Below are positions 1 to 8,816 of a stretch of DNA of 37,872 nucleotides, piece after piece. The position numbers were made by a program, and so were the translations under genes. The notes under the pieces were generated by a model that saw only the letters and a program-made list of their open reading frames with translations, did not search any database and was not told the DNA's origin. This DNA comes from Nocardioidaceae bacterium (GTDB lineage: Bacteria; Actinomycetota; Actinomycetes; Propionibacteriales; Nocardioidaceae), in contig JAUJOD010000003.1 of NCBI GenBank assembly GCA_030447865.1, positions 91,127 to 128,998 on the forward strand, in the 5' to 3' direction. Position 1 is the stretch's first letter. Each line of letters opens with the position of its first letter.

Positions 1-2
1 AG

Positions 3-497
3 TTGTCCCAACACGACGGAGAGTTCTGTCCGCCAGTGTTGCCTAGGGCGCCGCGTGCGACCTACGGCTTCGGAAACGATCGGCCCGCGACGACCGTGCC
101 GACATTGTGGAAGCCGCAGGAAGCCTGGGTCTGTCGGTACGTCGCCAGGGACGTCGCTTCCAAGGGCTCGAACGGCGCATGGTACGAGTGGATGAGGCAG
201 GACGCGCCGCGGCGGCTCGGCGCCGAAGAGTTGGCGGCCTTCTCGACCGCTATCGAGCAACTGGAGCCGCCCACCGGCGAGACCGCTTGCACCGATGACC
301 TGGGACCGCGGTACCTCGTGTCCTACGCATATGAGAATGACCTGACTGGCGTGGTAATCGATGACTACGGCTGCAACGGAGTACGACTAACGGATGACCC
401 ATTCACGACAGTTCCCGGCGATCCTTCCCAACCCGGCACGGTGGTAGGGGTCCTGTCCGGACCAACCACCTTGCTAAGCGAGCTAAACGCCGGTTAG
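3..497 (+). CDS. Unrecognised, probably exported protein (5' end outside window)
   Basis: The frame is open from the window edge, and the first in-frame start-like codon (TTG at 3) is probably internal, so the true N-terminus lies upstream. The visible 164 residues hold four cysteines (in VCRYV, TACTD, DDYGC and near the N-terminus), many Asp/Gly/Pro turns and no membrane segment. This suits the folded part of a secreted protein or lipoprotein whose signal peptide is upstream; that is inference. No family was recognised. In many actinobacteria nusA precedes ylxR, but here this gene occupies that place. Base composition looks less GC-rich than the infB region. Confidence 0.6.
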   Translation: MSQHDGEFCPPVLPRAPRATYGFGNDRPATTVPTLWKPQEAWVCRYVARDVASKGSNGAWYEWMRQDAPRRLGAEELAAFSTAIEQLEPPTGETACTDDLGPRYLVSYAYENDLTGVVIDDYGCNGVRLTDDPFTTVPGDPSQPGTVVGVLSGPTTLLSELNAG

Positions 498-663
498 CTT
501 GCTTGCCCCGCGCTGGGGACGGAGTCTTCCTGCACGCGATGCCCACCCACCGAGACGTCATTTGGTGGCCGACACGCCGCCAGGATTGGGCCTTCGCTGA
601 CATGTCGGCGGGATTGGCCAGCCGGGCAGCGCTTGTCGTTGGCGCCTCGGTCGCAACTCGCGG

Positions 664-669
664 TAGGCT
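664..669 (+). promoter_or_regulatory. Candidate -10 of a leaderless ylxR promoter
   Basis: TAGGCT lies ten bases before the ylxR ATG (679), so transcription would start at or very near the start codon. A weak -35 (TTGGCG, 639-644) is 19 bp upstream. No Shine-Dalgarno sequence precedes the ATG. This would let ylxR-infB be transcribed apart from the upstream gene. Hexamer match only. Confidence 0.35.
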
Positions 670-678
670 GTCTCGCAG

Positions 679-984
679 ATGAGTCGCGCAGAACCGGTCC
701 GCACCTGTGTGGGGTGCCGGGAACGCGCGCCGAAGTCTGATCTTCTGCGCGTTGTCGCGTACGTCGAGGGGTCCACCTACCGCGTCGTACCCGACGAGAA
801 CGCCAGGAGACCTGGCCGGGGAGCGCACTTACACCCCGTCCTTGAGTGTCTAGACCAAGCTGTACGCCGCCGAGCGTTTCCTCGGGCCTTGCGCCTGGAG
901 GGACCACTCGACTCCAGCGACGTGCAAGCGTGGATCGAGGCACACCGGTCTCCCTCACCCGAGGGAAGCCGCAGGCACGAGTGA
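679..984 (+). CDS. ylxR: YlxR family RNA-binding protein (RnpM-type)
   Basis: A 101-residue protein matching the YlxR (DUF448) family: an N-terminal RTCVGCRER motif followed by the conserved GRGAHLHP loop at about residues 49-56. YlxR proteins are small nucleic-acid-binding proteins encoded in the nusA-infB operon; in Bacillus subtilis a member was reported to modulate RNase P. The place directly before infB supports the call. The ATG at 679 has no ribosome binding site but fits a leaderless transcript. About 105 bases separate it from infB, with no clear terminator. Confidence 0.93.
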   Translation: MSRAEPVRTCVGCRERAPKSDLLRVVAYVEGSTYRVVPDENARRPGRGAHLHPVLECLDQAVRRRAFPRALRLEGPLDSSDVQAWIEAHRSPSPEGSRRHE

Positions 985-1089
985 AGCGGAGCAGCTGCTC
1001 ATGACCTCTCGATGAGACTTTCACGATGAGCGTGCACGTCAACTAACGGTCCGCTAGCCAACCGGCTCGGACCGCCCAGAAGGAGAACA

Positions 1090-3957
1090 GTGGCAAAGGT
1101 CCGAGTCCACGAACTCGCCAAAGATTTCGGAGTGCCGAGCAAGGATGTGCTCGCTGCGCTCAACGACATGGGGGAGTACGTCAAGTCCCCCTCTTCGACA
1201 GTCGAGCCACCCGTCGTACGCCGTCTCACCGAGCAGCACGGCGACGCTTGGAAGGCTGCGGCTGAGGCGAAGGCGGCCAAGAAAGCTGCCAAGGCGTCGC
1301 CGTCCGCGGCTCCGGCAGCCAACGGCAGCGCCGTAGCGCCCGCGGTCCCAAGTCCCGGCGACGGCACAGCCTCCGGCGACGGCTCCGGCGCGACGAATGG
1401 CGCAGCCAGCCCTGTGGGGTCGCCGGTCACCGTTGCGACTCCAACGCCCACACCGACCGCGACCGCCCCCGCTCCACCGACGGCACCTCCCACCGCGCCT
1501 CCGACGAACGGTCAACCCGGTGTGTCGGCTCCCGCCGCTGGAACCGGCGGCACGACCAGCCCGACGCCGAGCGCGCCGTCCCCGGCATCGCGGACTCCCC
1601 GTCCGACCGGCCCGCGTCCGGGCAACAACCCGTTCTCGTCGACCCAGGGCATGCAGCGGAGTCGCCGCCCGGCTCCCGGTGAGGTGCCTCCCGCCGCGCC
1701 GGCTGCTCGCACTGACCGCCCCGGTGAGCGACCCACCGACTTCCGTGCCCCCCGTCCCGGCGGTGTCCCCGGCGCGCCGCGTCCCAACCCAGCGATGATG
1801 CCTCGGCAGTCCGGCGGCTTCGGCAGCCCAGCCGCCCGCGGTCGCCCCGCTGGTCCCGGCATGGGGAGCCCCGCCACTCGCGGCGGCGCCCCGGCGACGC
1901 GCGGTGGCACCGGTGCACCCGCCCGCGGTGGCAGGGGCGGTTACGCCGGAGCGGGTGGCCCCGGCGGCACACCCGGCGCCCTCCCCAGTGGCGGGCGGCC
2001 AAGCTCGAGCAACCGCGGTTCCCGCGGCACCACCCAAGGCGCGTTCGGTCGGCCAGGCGGGCCCTCTCGGCGCGGCCGCAAGTCCAAGCGCGCCCGTCGA
2101 CAAGAGTTCGAGCAGATGCAGGCTCCCACGACCAGCGGCGTGCGGATTCGCAAGGGCGAAGGTGAGACCGTCAGGTTGTCTCGGGGAGCGTCGCTCACCG
2201 ACTTCGCCGACAAGGTGGGCGTCGACGCGGCCTCGCTCGTGCAGGTGCTGTTCGGCCTCGGCGAGATGGTCACGGCGACGCAGTCGGTCAACGACGAGAC
2301 GTTGCAGATCCTCGGTGAGGAGCTGAACTACCAGATAGAGGTCGTCTCGCCTGAGGACGAGGACAAGGAGTTGCTCGATTCCTTCAACCTCGAGTTCGGC
2401 GAGGACGAGGGCGGCGAGGACGCCCTCCAGGCGCGACCGCCAGTCGTCACGGTCATGGGTCACGTCGACCACGGCAAAACCAAGCTCCTCGACGCCATCC
2501 GCGACGCCAACCAGGTCTCCAAGGAGGCGGGCGGCATCACCCAGCACATCGGTGCCTACCAGGTGGCGACCAAGGTCGACGGCGACGAACGCCGACTGAC
2601 ATTCATCGACACTCCAGGTCACGAGGCCTTCACCGCCATGCGGATGCGCGGCGCCCAGGCGACCGACATCGCCGTACTGGTTGTCGCCGCCGACGACGGC
2701 GTCATGCCGCAGACCATCGAGGCGCTCAACCACGCCAAGGCGGCCGACGTGCCGGTCGTGGTCGCCGTCAACAAGATCGACAAGGAGGACGCCGACCCGA
2801 CGAAGGTCCGAGGCCAACTGACCGAGTACGGCCTGGTGCCCGAGGAGTACGGCGGCGACTCGATGTTCGTCGACGTGTCGGCGAAGTCGTTGCTCAACAT
2901 CGACAAGCTGCTCGAGGCGCTGGTGCTGACTGCCGACGCTGCCCTTGACCTGCGCGCGAACCCGCACCAGGACGCGCAGGGCCTGGTCATCGAGGCGCAC
3001 CTGGACCGCGGCCGCGGGCCCGTCGCGACCGTGCTGGTTCAGCGCGGCACGCTGCGGGTCGGCGACTCGATCGTCGCCGGTCCGGCCTACGGCCGGGTTC
3101 GGGCGCTGCTCGACGAGCACGGCGACTCCGTCCAGGAGGCCCTGCCCAGCCGACCTGTCATGGTGCTGGGTCTGACGGCGGTGCCCGGGGCGGGTGACAA
3201 CTTCCTGGTGGTCGCCGACGATCGGGTGGCCCGGCAGATCGCCGAGAAGCGGGACGCCCGTGAGCGGGCGGCGATGCTGGCGAAGAGCACCGGTCGCCGT
3301 ACCCTCGAGGACTTTCTCAACAGCATGGAGAAGGGCGAGAGCGAAGAGCTGCTGCTGATCTTGAAGGGGGACGTGTCCGGGTCGGTCGAGGCGCTGGAGG
3401 ACGCGCTGGCCAAGATCGACGTCGGCGAGAACGTCAACCTGCGAGTCATCGACCGCGGCGTCGGCGCGATCACTGAGACCAACGTCATGCTGGCGGCAGC
3501 GTCCAACGCGGTCATCATCGGCTTCAACGTGCGGCCGCAAGGCAAGGCGACCGAGGTCGCCGACCGCGAAGGCGTCGACATCCGCTACTACTCGGTGATC
3601 TACCAAGCCATCGACGAGATCGAGGCCGCTCTGCGCGGGATGCTCAAGCCGGAGTTCGAGGAGACTCAGCTCGGCACCGCGGAGGTGCGCGAGGTGTTCC
3701 GCTCGTCGAAGATCGGCAACATCGCCGGCTGCCTGGTCACCTCAGGGATCATGCGCCGCAACGCCAAGGCGCGTCTGCTGCGCGATGGCGCGGTGGTAAC
3801 GGACAACGTCGAGATCTCGTCGCTGAAGCGGTTCAAGGACGACGCTACCGAGGTTCGTGACGGCTACGAGTGTGGTCTCACCCTGTCGGGCTACAACGAC
3901 ATCAAGATCGGCGACGTCATCGAGACCTACGAAATGACGGAGCTTACGCGGAACTAG
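1090..3957 (+). CDS. infB: Translation initiation factor IF-2
   Basis: A 955-residue GTPase that brings initiator fMet-tRNA to the 30S subunit and promotes subunit joining. Order: an IF2_N domain (residues 1-50, start [11 protein letters not shown]), a very long Pro/Ala/Gly/Arg-rich linker (about 70-340), a second IF2_N-like segment (about 355-415), then the G domain with G1 GHVDHGKT at 457-464, G3 DTPGHE and G4 NKID, and the C-terminal beta-barrel and tRNA-binding domains. The GTG start at 1090 is preceded by GAAGGAG with good spacing. The low-complexity linker is typical of actinobacterial IF-2. It is followed by a palindromic repeat and rbfA. Confidence 0.98.
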   Translation: MAKVRVHELAKDFGVPSKDVLAALNDMGEYVKSPSSTVEPPVVRRLTEQHGDAWKAAAEAKAAKKAAKASPSAAPAANGSAVAPAVPSPGDGTASGDGSGATNGAASPVGSPVTVATPTPTPTATAPAPPTAPPTAPPTNGQPGVSAPAAGTGGTTSPTPSAPSPASRTPRPTGPRPGNNPFSSTQGMQRSRRPAPGEVPPAAPAARTDRPGERPTDFRAPRPGGVPGAPRPNPAMMPRQSGGFGSPAARGRPAGPGMGSPATRGGAPATRGGTGAPARGGRGGYAGAGGPGGTPGALPSGGRPSSSNRGSRGTTQGAFGRPGGPSRRGRKSKRARRQEFEQMQAPTTSGVRIRKGEGETVRLSRGASLTDFADKVGVDAASLVQVLFGLGEMVTATQSVNDETLQILGEELNYQIEVVSPEDEDKELLDSFNLEFGEDEGGEDALQARPPVVTVMGHVDHGKTKLLDAIRDANQVSKEAGGITQHIGAYQVATKVDGDERRLTFIDTPGHEAFTAMRMRGAQATDIAVLVVAADDGVMPQTIEALNHAKAADVPVVVAVNKIDKEDADPTKVRGQLTEYGLVPEEYGGDSMFVDVSAKSLLNIDKLLEALVLTADAALDLRANPHQDAQGLVIEAHLDRGRGPVATVLVQRGTLRVGDSIVAGPAYGRVRALLDEHGDSVQEALPSRPVMVLGLTAVPGAGDNFLVVADDRVARQIAEKRDARERAAMLAKSTGRRTLEDFLNSMEKGESEELLLILKGDVSGSVEALEDALAKIDVGENVNLRVIDRGVGAITETNVMLAAASNAVIIGFNVRPQGKATEVADREGVDIRYYSVIYQAIDEIEAALRGMLKPEFEETQLGTAEVREVFRSSKIGNIAGCLVTSGIMRRNAKARLLRDGAVVTDNVEISSLKRFKDDATEVRDGYECGLTLSGYNDIKIGDVIETYEMTELTRN

Positions 3958-3973
3958 ACCAGCCGGCACACCG

Positions 3974-4032
3974 AAACTGGAACGTTGTTGCAATCGCTGC
4001 TGCCTTTCGGCTGCAAGATCGTTCCACTATTG
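3974..4032. repeat. Palindromic repeat family A, copy 1
   Basis: A 59-base imperfect palindrome between infB and rbfA: TGGAACG (3978-3984) pairs with CGTTCCA (4020-4026) and TTGCA (3988-3992) with TGCAA (4012-4016), around a CCTTTCGG loop segment. Aligned without gaps it matches 8321-8379 at 48 of 59 positions. It could act as an RNA hairpin inside the operon transcript. Confidence 0.75.
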
Positions 4033-4056
4033 ACCACGAGGAACCAGGAGACCGTT

Positions 4057-4557
4057 GTGAGTGCTGGGCGGGTACGACGGGTGGCTGACCGCATTCGGGT
4101 GATCGTCGCCGAGATGCTGGAGCGGCGCATCAAGGATGCCCGACTGGGCTTCGTGACGATCACGGACGTCCGGGTCACTGGAGACACGCAGCACGCGACG
4201 ATCTTCTACACCGTGCTCGGTGACGACGAGGAGCGCGCCGCCTCCGAGGCTGCGCTCGAGAGCGCCAAGGGACTGATCCGGTCGGAGGTCGGCAAGCAGC
4301 TCGGCATGCGGCACACGCCGACGCTGGAGTTCATCCTCGACGCGCTGCCCGAGTCCGCCGCGCACATCGAGGAGCTGCTCGCGAAGGCCCGCGACAACGA
4401 CGCCGCGGTGGCGGCTGCAGCCGCCGACGCCGCGTACGCCGGTGACGTCGACCCCTACAAGCACCCCGACGTAGACCTTGAAGCCGACCCCGACGCAAAC
4501 CTTGAAGCCGACCCCGACCCCGAAGGTACGGATCTCGCCAGCGATGGCCGCGCCTGA
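4057..4557 (+). CDS. rbfA: Ribosome-binding factor A
   Basis: A 166-residue 30S maturation factor. The family core starts [18 protein letters not shown] and includes the KH-type fold with [11 protein letters not shown] and the segment around [14 protein letters not shown]. The GTG at 4057 is chosen because AGGAG sits six bases upstream and the family signature begins five residues in; an in-frame TTG at 3985 lies inside the palindromic repeat and is rejected. The C-terminus carries an acidic tail containing a near-duplicated [16 protein letters not shown] unit. The stop overlaps the truB start by 14 bases, so the two are translationally coupled. Confidence 0.96.
   Translation: MSAGRVRRVADRIRVIVAEMLERRIKDARLGFVTITDVRVTGDTQHATIFYTVLGDDEERAASEAALESAKGLIRSEVGKQLGMRHTPTLEFILDALPESAAHIEELLAKARDNDAAVAAAAADAAYAGDVDPYKHPDVDLEADPDANLEADPDPEGTDLASDGRA
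4477..4518 (+). repeat. 18-bp direct repeat in the rbfA acidic tail
   Basis: CTTGAAGCCGACCCCGAC occurs at 4477-4494 and again at 4501-4518, a 24-base period that adds eight acidic residues to the RbfA tail just before the truB start. It looks like slippage-type expansion. Confidence 0.8.
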
Positions 4558-5434
4558 CGGGCTGCTCATCGTCGACAAGCCGACCGGGTGGACGTCGCAC
4601 GACGTTGTCGCTCGGGTACGTCGACTCGCCGGCACCCGAAAAGTAGGCCACGCCGGCACGCTCGATCCGCTCGCTACGGGTGTGCTGGTCCTCGGCCTGG
4701 GCAGGGCCACCAGGCTCCTCGGCCACCTGGCCCTGGAAGACAAGGCCTACACCGCCACCATCCGACTCGGCCAGTCGACAGTGACCGACGACGCCGAGGG
4801 CGAGATAACTAGCGTCGAGGACGCGTCGCAGGTCAGTGACGCGGAAATCGCCACGGCGGCGGCTTCGCTGACCGGCGAGTTGCAGCAGGTACCCGCGGCA
4901 GTGTCGGCGGTCAAAGTCGCAGGGCAGCGGGCGTACGCCCGGGTGCGGGCGGGCGACGAGGTCGTGCTGGCGCCGCGTGCCGTACGCGTCACGTCCTTCG
5001 AGATTCGGGCGGTACGCCGGCTGAGCGCGGTCGTCGACATCGATGTCGACGTCGAGTGCTCCACGGGAACCTACGTGCGAGCCCTGGCTCGAGACATGGG
5101 GAGCAACCTGGACGTGGGAGGCCACCTCACCGCGCTGCGACGCACGCGGGTCGGTTCCTTCACCCTCACCGGCGCTCACCCGCTCGACGAACTGGCGGCG
5201 CTTTGCCCCGAGAACCTGCCGGTATTGCCGCTCGATGATGCCGCGGCCGCCAGCTTTGCGACGTACACCCTCGAAGAGGAGCTCATCCCAGCTGTGCGCA
5301 ACGGGCGTCGGATCGCCGTGGACTTGGGGTCCGACGGCGTGGTCGCGCTGCTGACGTCGGCGGGGGAGTTCCTCGCGCTTTACCGGCAGGACGGCTCTAT
5401 GGCGCGGGCGGTGGCGGTCTTCGCGCCCGCGTAG
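4544..5434 (+). CDS. truB: tRNA pseudouridine(55) synthase
   Basis: A 296-residue enzyme converting U55 to pseudouridine in the tRNA T-loop. It starts [17 protein letters not shown] and has the catalytic motif [13 protein letters not shown], whose Asp is the nucleophile, followed by [10 protein letters not shown]; a C-terminal PUA-like segment is near residues 230-296. The ATG at 4544 is selected because the TruB signature begins at the next residues; an upstream in-frame extension runs inside rbfA. The 14-base overlap with rbfA places it in the same operon. Confidence 0.97.
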   Translation: MAAPDGLLIVDKPTGWTSHDVVARVRRLAGTRKVGHAGTLDPLATGVLVLGLGRATRLLGHLALEDKAYTATIRLGQSTVTDDAEGEITSVEDASQVSDAEIATAAASLTGELQQVPAAVSAVKVAGQRAYARVRAGDEVVLAPRAVRVTSFEIRAVRRLSAVVDIDVDVECSTGTYVRALARDMGSNLDVGGHLTALRRTRVGSFTLTGAHPLDELAALCPENLPVLPLDDAAAASFATYTLEEELIPAVRNGRRIAVDLGSDGVVALLTSAGEFLALYRQDGSMARAVAVFAPA

Positions 5435-5595
5435 GGGCGACCCAGGGTTGGCTAGCGACCGGAAATGACGCACACTGAAATGAGACGCCCGAACCATGGA
5501 TGGTGCCCATGCGCAAAGCGACCGCTGGTCTTCCCGACGCCGTACCCGTGCTGTCACGTGGCAAGCATCGATCACCCCGCAAGGGTGGGTGCTTC

Positions 5596-6210
5596 ATGGA
5601 GTTCGCCTCGTTCATGGCCGGAGAGCGCTGGTCGGACCATCCGAAGTGCACCCACCCGGTGCTCGCGAGCCTCGCCCGTGACGTCAACGACCACCTGTCC
5701 GACGAGGGACGTAGCCGCATCGTCACCTTGATTCCGACAGTTATCGGTCTGGTTGGCGACGATCCGCGCATCGACCTGACGATCGCCGTGCACAGCGCGG
5801 CGGCGGCGCTGCCGGTGGCTGCCTACGAACGGCAGAAGTCCTTGGCGGTGGGCTTGCTGCGCTGTGAGAGCGAACTCGCCCGCCAGTCAGGACCGGCGAG
5901 CTCGACCCGCGAGCTGAGCGCACAGATTCGCTCAGCGCTTGGCTACGACCCACAGGCCGTGCGGTGGGCACGGTCGTTCGCACAGCAGTCATGGGGGAAG
6001 GTCGAAGACTTCAGCCGAACCGCCCAGCACCTCGTGCACCTGTCGGTTTCCGGCATCGCCAACGCGTGCGTCGCGGACGCCGACGACAGGTTGTGTCTCC
6101 TGCTCGAGAGGTGCCTGTACGACGTCCGGCAGCTCGTTTCCACGCAGCCCAGCCGTCCCGAGAGCTCGGCCGCAGCGACCCCCGAACGGCTGGCGACTCC
6201 CGCGCTCTGA
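5596..6210 (+). CDS. Conserved protein of unknown function
   Basis: A 204-residue soluble protein beginning MEFASFMAGERWSDHPKCTHP. I recall similar proteins in other actinobacteria but no assigned function. It looks mainly alpha-helical, with no membrane segment, signal peptide or catalytic motif I can identify. The ATG at 5596 is preferred because the conserved-looking segment starts there; a longer in-frame version from 5500 has low-complexity basic sequence. It lies between truB and ribF on the same strand with about 160 bases before it and 116 after, so it may have its own promoter. Confidence 0.7.
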   Translation: MEFASFMAGERWSDHPKCTHPVLASLARDVNDHLSDEGRSRIVTLIPTVIGLVGDDPRIDLTIAVHSAAAALPVAAYERQKSLAVGLLRCESELARQSGPASSTRELSAQIRSALGYDPQAVRWARSFAQQSWGKVEDFSRTAQHLVHLSVSGIANACVADADDRLCLLLERCLYDVRQLVSTQPSRPESSAAATPERLATPAL

Positions 6211-6326
6211 CGCCGGCGTCACCCGCGGTCGCGCCCGGCGCGGCCCAGTGGCAGAGTCTCGCCTGCGACCGCTGATGGACGCGGTCGGTCGAAACAGCCC
6301 CAGGCGGGTGCGAGAGGAGTCCCACG

Positions 6327-7289
6327 GTGCACGTGTGGCGCGACCTCTCCGACATCGACCCCGAGCTTGGCCCGACCGTGGTCACCGTCGGCAACTTCGA
6401 CGGCGTACACCTCGGGCATCGGCACGTGATCGAACGGGCGCACGACCTGGCCGCTCAGCACGGCGGGCTTGCGGTGGTGGCGGTGACGTTCGATCCGCAT
6501 CCGCTCAGCGTGGTAGCTCCCGCGAGCGCACCGCAGGCCCTGACGTCGCTCGAGCGGCGGATCGAGCTGCTGGCGGAGGCCGGTGCGGACGCCGTACTGG
6601 TGCTGCCGTTCACGCCAGAGCTGGCGCAGCTGTCCGCGGAGGACTTCGTCACAAAGATCCTGCTGGAGGGGCTGCAGGCGCGCGGCATCGTCGTCGGTGA
6701 GAACTTCCGCTACGGCAGCCGCGCTCGCGGCGACCTCGCGCTGCTGCAGCGTCTGTGCGGCGACCGCGGGGTCGACGTCGTGGGACTGCCGCTCGACGGC
6801 GAGGGCGAGCAGCGGTGGTCGTCGACGTACGTGCGGTCCTGCGTCATCGCCGGCGACGTGGCGGCGGCGGCGCAGGCGCTGGGGCGGCCGTACTCGGTCC
6901 AGGGGTACGTCGTCCGCGGCGAGCAGCGCGGGCGCCAGTTGGGCTACCCGACCGCCAACGTGCCGGTCGCTAGCACGCAGACGGCGGTGCCGGCCGACGG
7001 GGTGTACGCCGGCTGGTTGCGGCGACTCGACGAGGAGTCCGCCCCCTGGTGGCCAGCCGCCATCTCCGTCGGCACCAACCCGACCTTCCATGGGAGAGAC
7101 CGCCGGGTCGAGTCCTACGTCCTGGACCGCGACGACCTCGAGCTCTACGAGGTGCTGGTCGAGGTGGCCTTCGTGGCGCGGCTGCGGGGCATGGTCACGT
7201 TCGACAGCATCGACGCCCTCATCGAGCAGATGCGCGTTGACGTCGATCAGGCCCGCGATCTCCTCACCGAACCACCGGTCCGGCTCTAG
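6327..7289 (+). CDS. ribF: Bifunctional riboflavin kinase / FAD synthetase
   Basis: A 320-residue enzyme making FMN from riboflavin and FAD from FMN. The N-terminal adenylyltransferase domain has VTVGNFDGVHLGH and TFDPHP motifs; the C-terminal kinase domain has GRQLGYPTANV and the substrate-binding segment around SVGTNPTF. Length and domain order match the family. The GTG start at 6327 has GAGAGGAG upstream. Linkage to truB is typical of bacteria. Its TAG stop (7287-7289) overlaps a candidate -10 element for the next gene. Confidence 0.97.
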   Translation: MHVWRDLSDIDPELGPTVVTVGNFDGVHLGHRHVIERAHDLAAQHGGLAVVAVTFDPHPLSVVAPASAPQALTSLERRIELLAEAGADAVLVLPFTPELAQLSAEDFVTKILLEGLQARGIVVGENFRYGSRARGDLALLQRLCGDRGVDVVGLPLDGEGEQRWSSTYVRSCVIAGDVAAAAQALGRPYSVQGYVVRGEQRGRQLGYPTANVPVASTQTAVPADGVYAGWLRRLDEESAPWWPAAISVGTNPTFHGRDRRVESYVLDRDDLELYEVLVEVAFVARLRGMVTFDSIDALIEQMRVDVDQARDLLTEPPVRL

Positions 7290-7292
7290 AGT
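7287..7292 (+). promoter_or_regulatory. Candidate -10 overlapping the ribF stop
   Basis: TAGAGT overlaps the ribF stop codon and lies eight bases before the GTG at 7301, suggesting a leaderless transcript. No convincing -35 was seen. It supports choosing 7301 over the in-frame TTG at 7292. Confidence 0.3.
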
Positions 7293-7300
7293 TGCCCGGT

Positions 7301-8290
7301 GTGACGGACGAGCGGCGGGCCATGGTGGCAGCCGCCGAGTCCTGGTTCGACGCGCACGGCCTGCCGTACTTCATCGAGCGCAACGAGCGCCGGGTGCACG
7401 AGGCGCTCGCCGGCGGACGTCTGGTCGGGGTGTTCGGTGTCGCGGTCGTGCTTGGGGTGGTGGCCGGTGTGGCTACCGGCCTGGCCACCAATGTCTCCAG
7501 CGGGGTCCTCGTCGGAGCTGTCACGGCGGCCGCCGTCCTCCTGCTCTACGCGCTGGTCTCGCTGCACCTGCAACCGATCGCCGGCTGGGCGGTCAACCAG
7601 ACCTTTGGCAGCCTCGGCTGGTTGTTCCCGCTGGTCACCCGCGCGCTGCCGCTGCTGCTGCTCTTCATCACGTTCCTGTTCATCAACACCGAGGTGTGGC
7701 AGGTGACCAGCGCGTTGGACCGTGCGCTGCTGTGGCTGACCGTGCTGTTCTTCGCCGGTGTCGCCGTCGTCTTCCTGCTCGTGCGGTTGCCGGAGGAGGT
7801 CAGGCACGTCAGCACCCAGGCGCGAGGGGAGCGGCTGGTGACGATCTGCGCCGGCACGCCACTGGCCGAAGCCGCTGGACAGGTGGCGGTCGACGAGGAC
7901 GCTGCCACGCTGACCGGTCTGCAGCGTGCCAACCTCGTGCTGGTGCTGCTGTTCGCGCAGGCGCTGCAGGTTCTGATGCTGTCGCTGAGCGTGCTGGTGT
8001 TCTTCCTCGCCTTCGGGAAGGTGGCGATCAGCGACACGGTCATTGACAGCTGGGTGGGGCATGCGCCCACGCCGCTGCCCACGCTTGGCTTTCTGCCGGT
8101 GAGCAACGAGCTTTTCCAGGTGTCGCTCTTCCTTGCCGCGTTCTCCGGCCTCTACTTCACGGTGTACGCCGTCACCGACGAGAGTTACCGCAGGCAGTTC
8201 TTCACCGCGATCTCCACCGAGCTCGAACGCGCGATCGGCGTACAGACCGTGTATCGGGCTCTCCTGCGCGCCGGCGACCGGCCGGAGTGA
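7301..8290 (+). CDS. Multi-pass membrane protein of unknown function
   Basis: A 329-residue protein with a soluble N-terminal stretch (about 40 residues) and roughly six hydrophobic helices, in two groups: about residues 41-160 (including the very hydrophobic LPLLLLFITFLF) and about 210-295. A loop of about 50 residues between the groups is polar. No transporter or enzyme motif is visible. I recall similar uncharacterised actinobacterial membrane proteins. It starts 11 bases after the ribF stop. The alternative TTG start at 7292 adds three residues. A family A palindrome follows it. Confidence 0.8.
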   Translation: MTDERRAMVAAAESWFDAHGLPYFIERNERRVHEALAGGRLVGVFGVAVVLGVVAGVATGLATNVSSGVLVGAVTAAAVLLLYALVSLHLQPIAGWAVNQTFGSLGWLFPLVTRALPLLLLFITFLFINTEVWQVTSALDRALLWLTVLFFAGVAVVFLLVRLPEEVRHVSTQARGERLVTICAGTPLAEAAGQVAVDEDAATLTGLQRANLVLVLLFAQALQVLMLSLSVLVFFLAFGKVAISDTVIDSWVGHAPTPLPTLGFLPVSNELFQVSLFLAAFSGLYFTVYAVTDESYRRQFFTAISTELERAIGVQTVYRALLRAGDRPE

Positions 8291-8319
8291 TGCTCGTCGA
8301 CGGTCATGTCCTCCCCGCG

Positions 8320-8379
8320 CAAACTGGCACGTTCTTGCAGTCGCAACGGCCTTTCGGGTGCAAGACCGTTCCAGTTTGG
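8320..8379. repeat. Palindromic repeat family A, copy 2
   Basis: The better-formed copy: CAAACTGG (8320-8327) pairs perfectly with CCAGTTTG (8371-8378), and TCTTGCA (8333-8339) with TGCAAGA (8359-8365), around a CCTTTCGGG segment. It matches 3974-4032 at 48 of 59 positions. It lies between the membrane-protein gene and padR. Confidence 0.8.
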
Positions 8380-8430
8380 CAGGGCGGGTTGGGCGAGGGA
8401 ATCGGCGTGGCGCCCTACCGCTACCGCGCA

Positions 8431-8436
8431 TAAGAT
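8431..8436 (+). promoter_or_regulatory. Candidate -10 for the padR operon
   Basis: TAAGAT stands in a short AT-rich patch about 50 bases before the padR GTG; a second possibility, TAGTGT, starts at 8439. No clear -35 or PadR-type operator could be identified. Confidence 0.3.
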
Positions 8437-8483
8437 AGTAGTGTTCACTCCAGACGAGTGGGGATGGCAGGGAGTGAGGTGCC

Positions 8484-8816
8484 GTGGACTCGAGCCAGTT
8501 ACTCAAAGGCGTGCTCGATATGGCTGTGCTTGCAACGCTCACAGCTGAGGACGGCTACGGCTATGACGTCGTACGTCGACTCCGTGACGCGGGGCTTGAC
8601 GACATCGGGGACGCGTCGGTCTACGGCACCTTGCGCCGGTTGTTCGCCGCCGGGGCGCTCTCGTCGTACGTCGTGCCGTCCGAGGAGGGGCCACACCGCA
8701 AGTACTACGGGGTCACCGACGCCGGGCGGGCGATGCTGAAGTCACAACGCGACGACTGGCACGCCTTTGCCAGCACGATCTCGCACCTACTTTCCGCGCA
8801 GGAGGCGGCCCGATGA
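8484..8816 (+). CDS. PadR family transcriptional regulator
   Basis: A 110-residue winged-helix repressor. It shows the family signature: LLKGVLDMAVLATL, the GYGYDVVRRL helix, then SVYGTLRRLFAAGAL (recognition helix) and the wing with GPHRKYYGVTDAGR. PadR proteins of this short type usually sense a ligand or are paired with a membrane partner. The GTG at 8484 has GGGAG and GAGG upstream. The stop overlaps the next start (ATGA at 8813), so it is co-translated with a HAAS-type membrane protein, a common pairing. Confidence 0.93.
   Translation: MDSSQLLKGVLDMAVLATLTAEDGYGYDVVRRLRDAGLDDIGDASVYGTLRRLFAAGALSSYVVPSEEGPHRKYYGVTDAGRAMLKSQRDDWHAFASTISHLLSAQEAAR

Noticed and set aside
1054-3606. Very long minus-strand open frame (850 codons) opposite infB
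   Set aside because: It mirrors infB codon by codon, has no family signal, and arises because high-GC third positions keep the opposite frame open.
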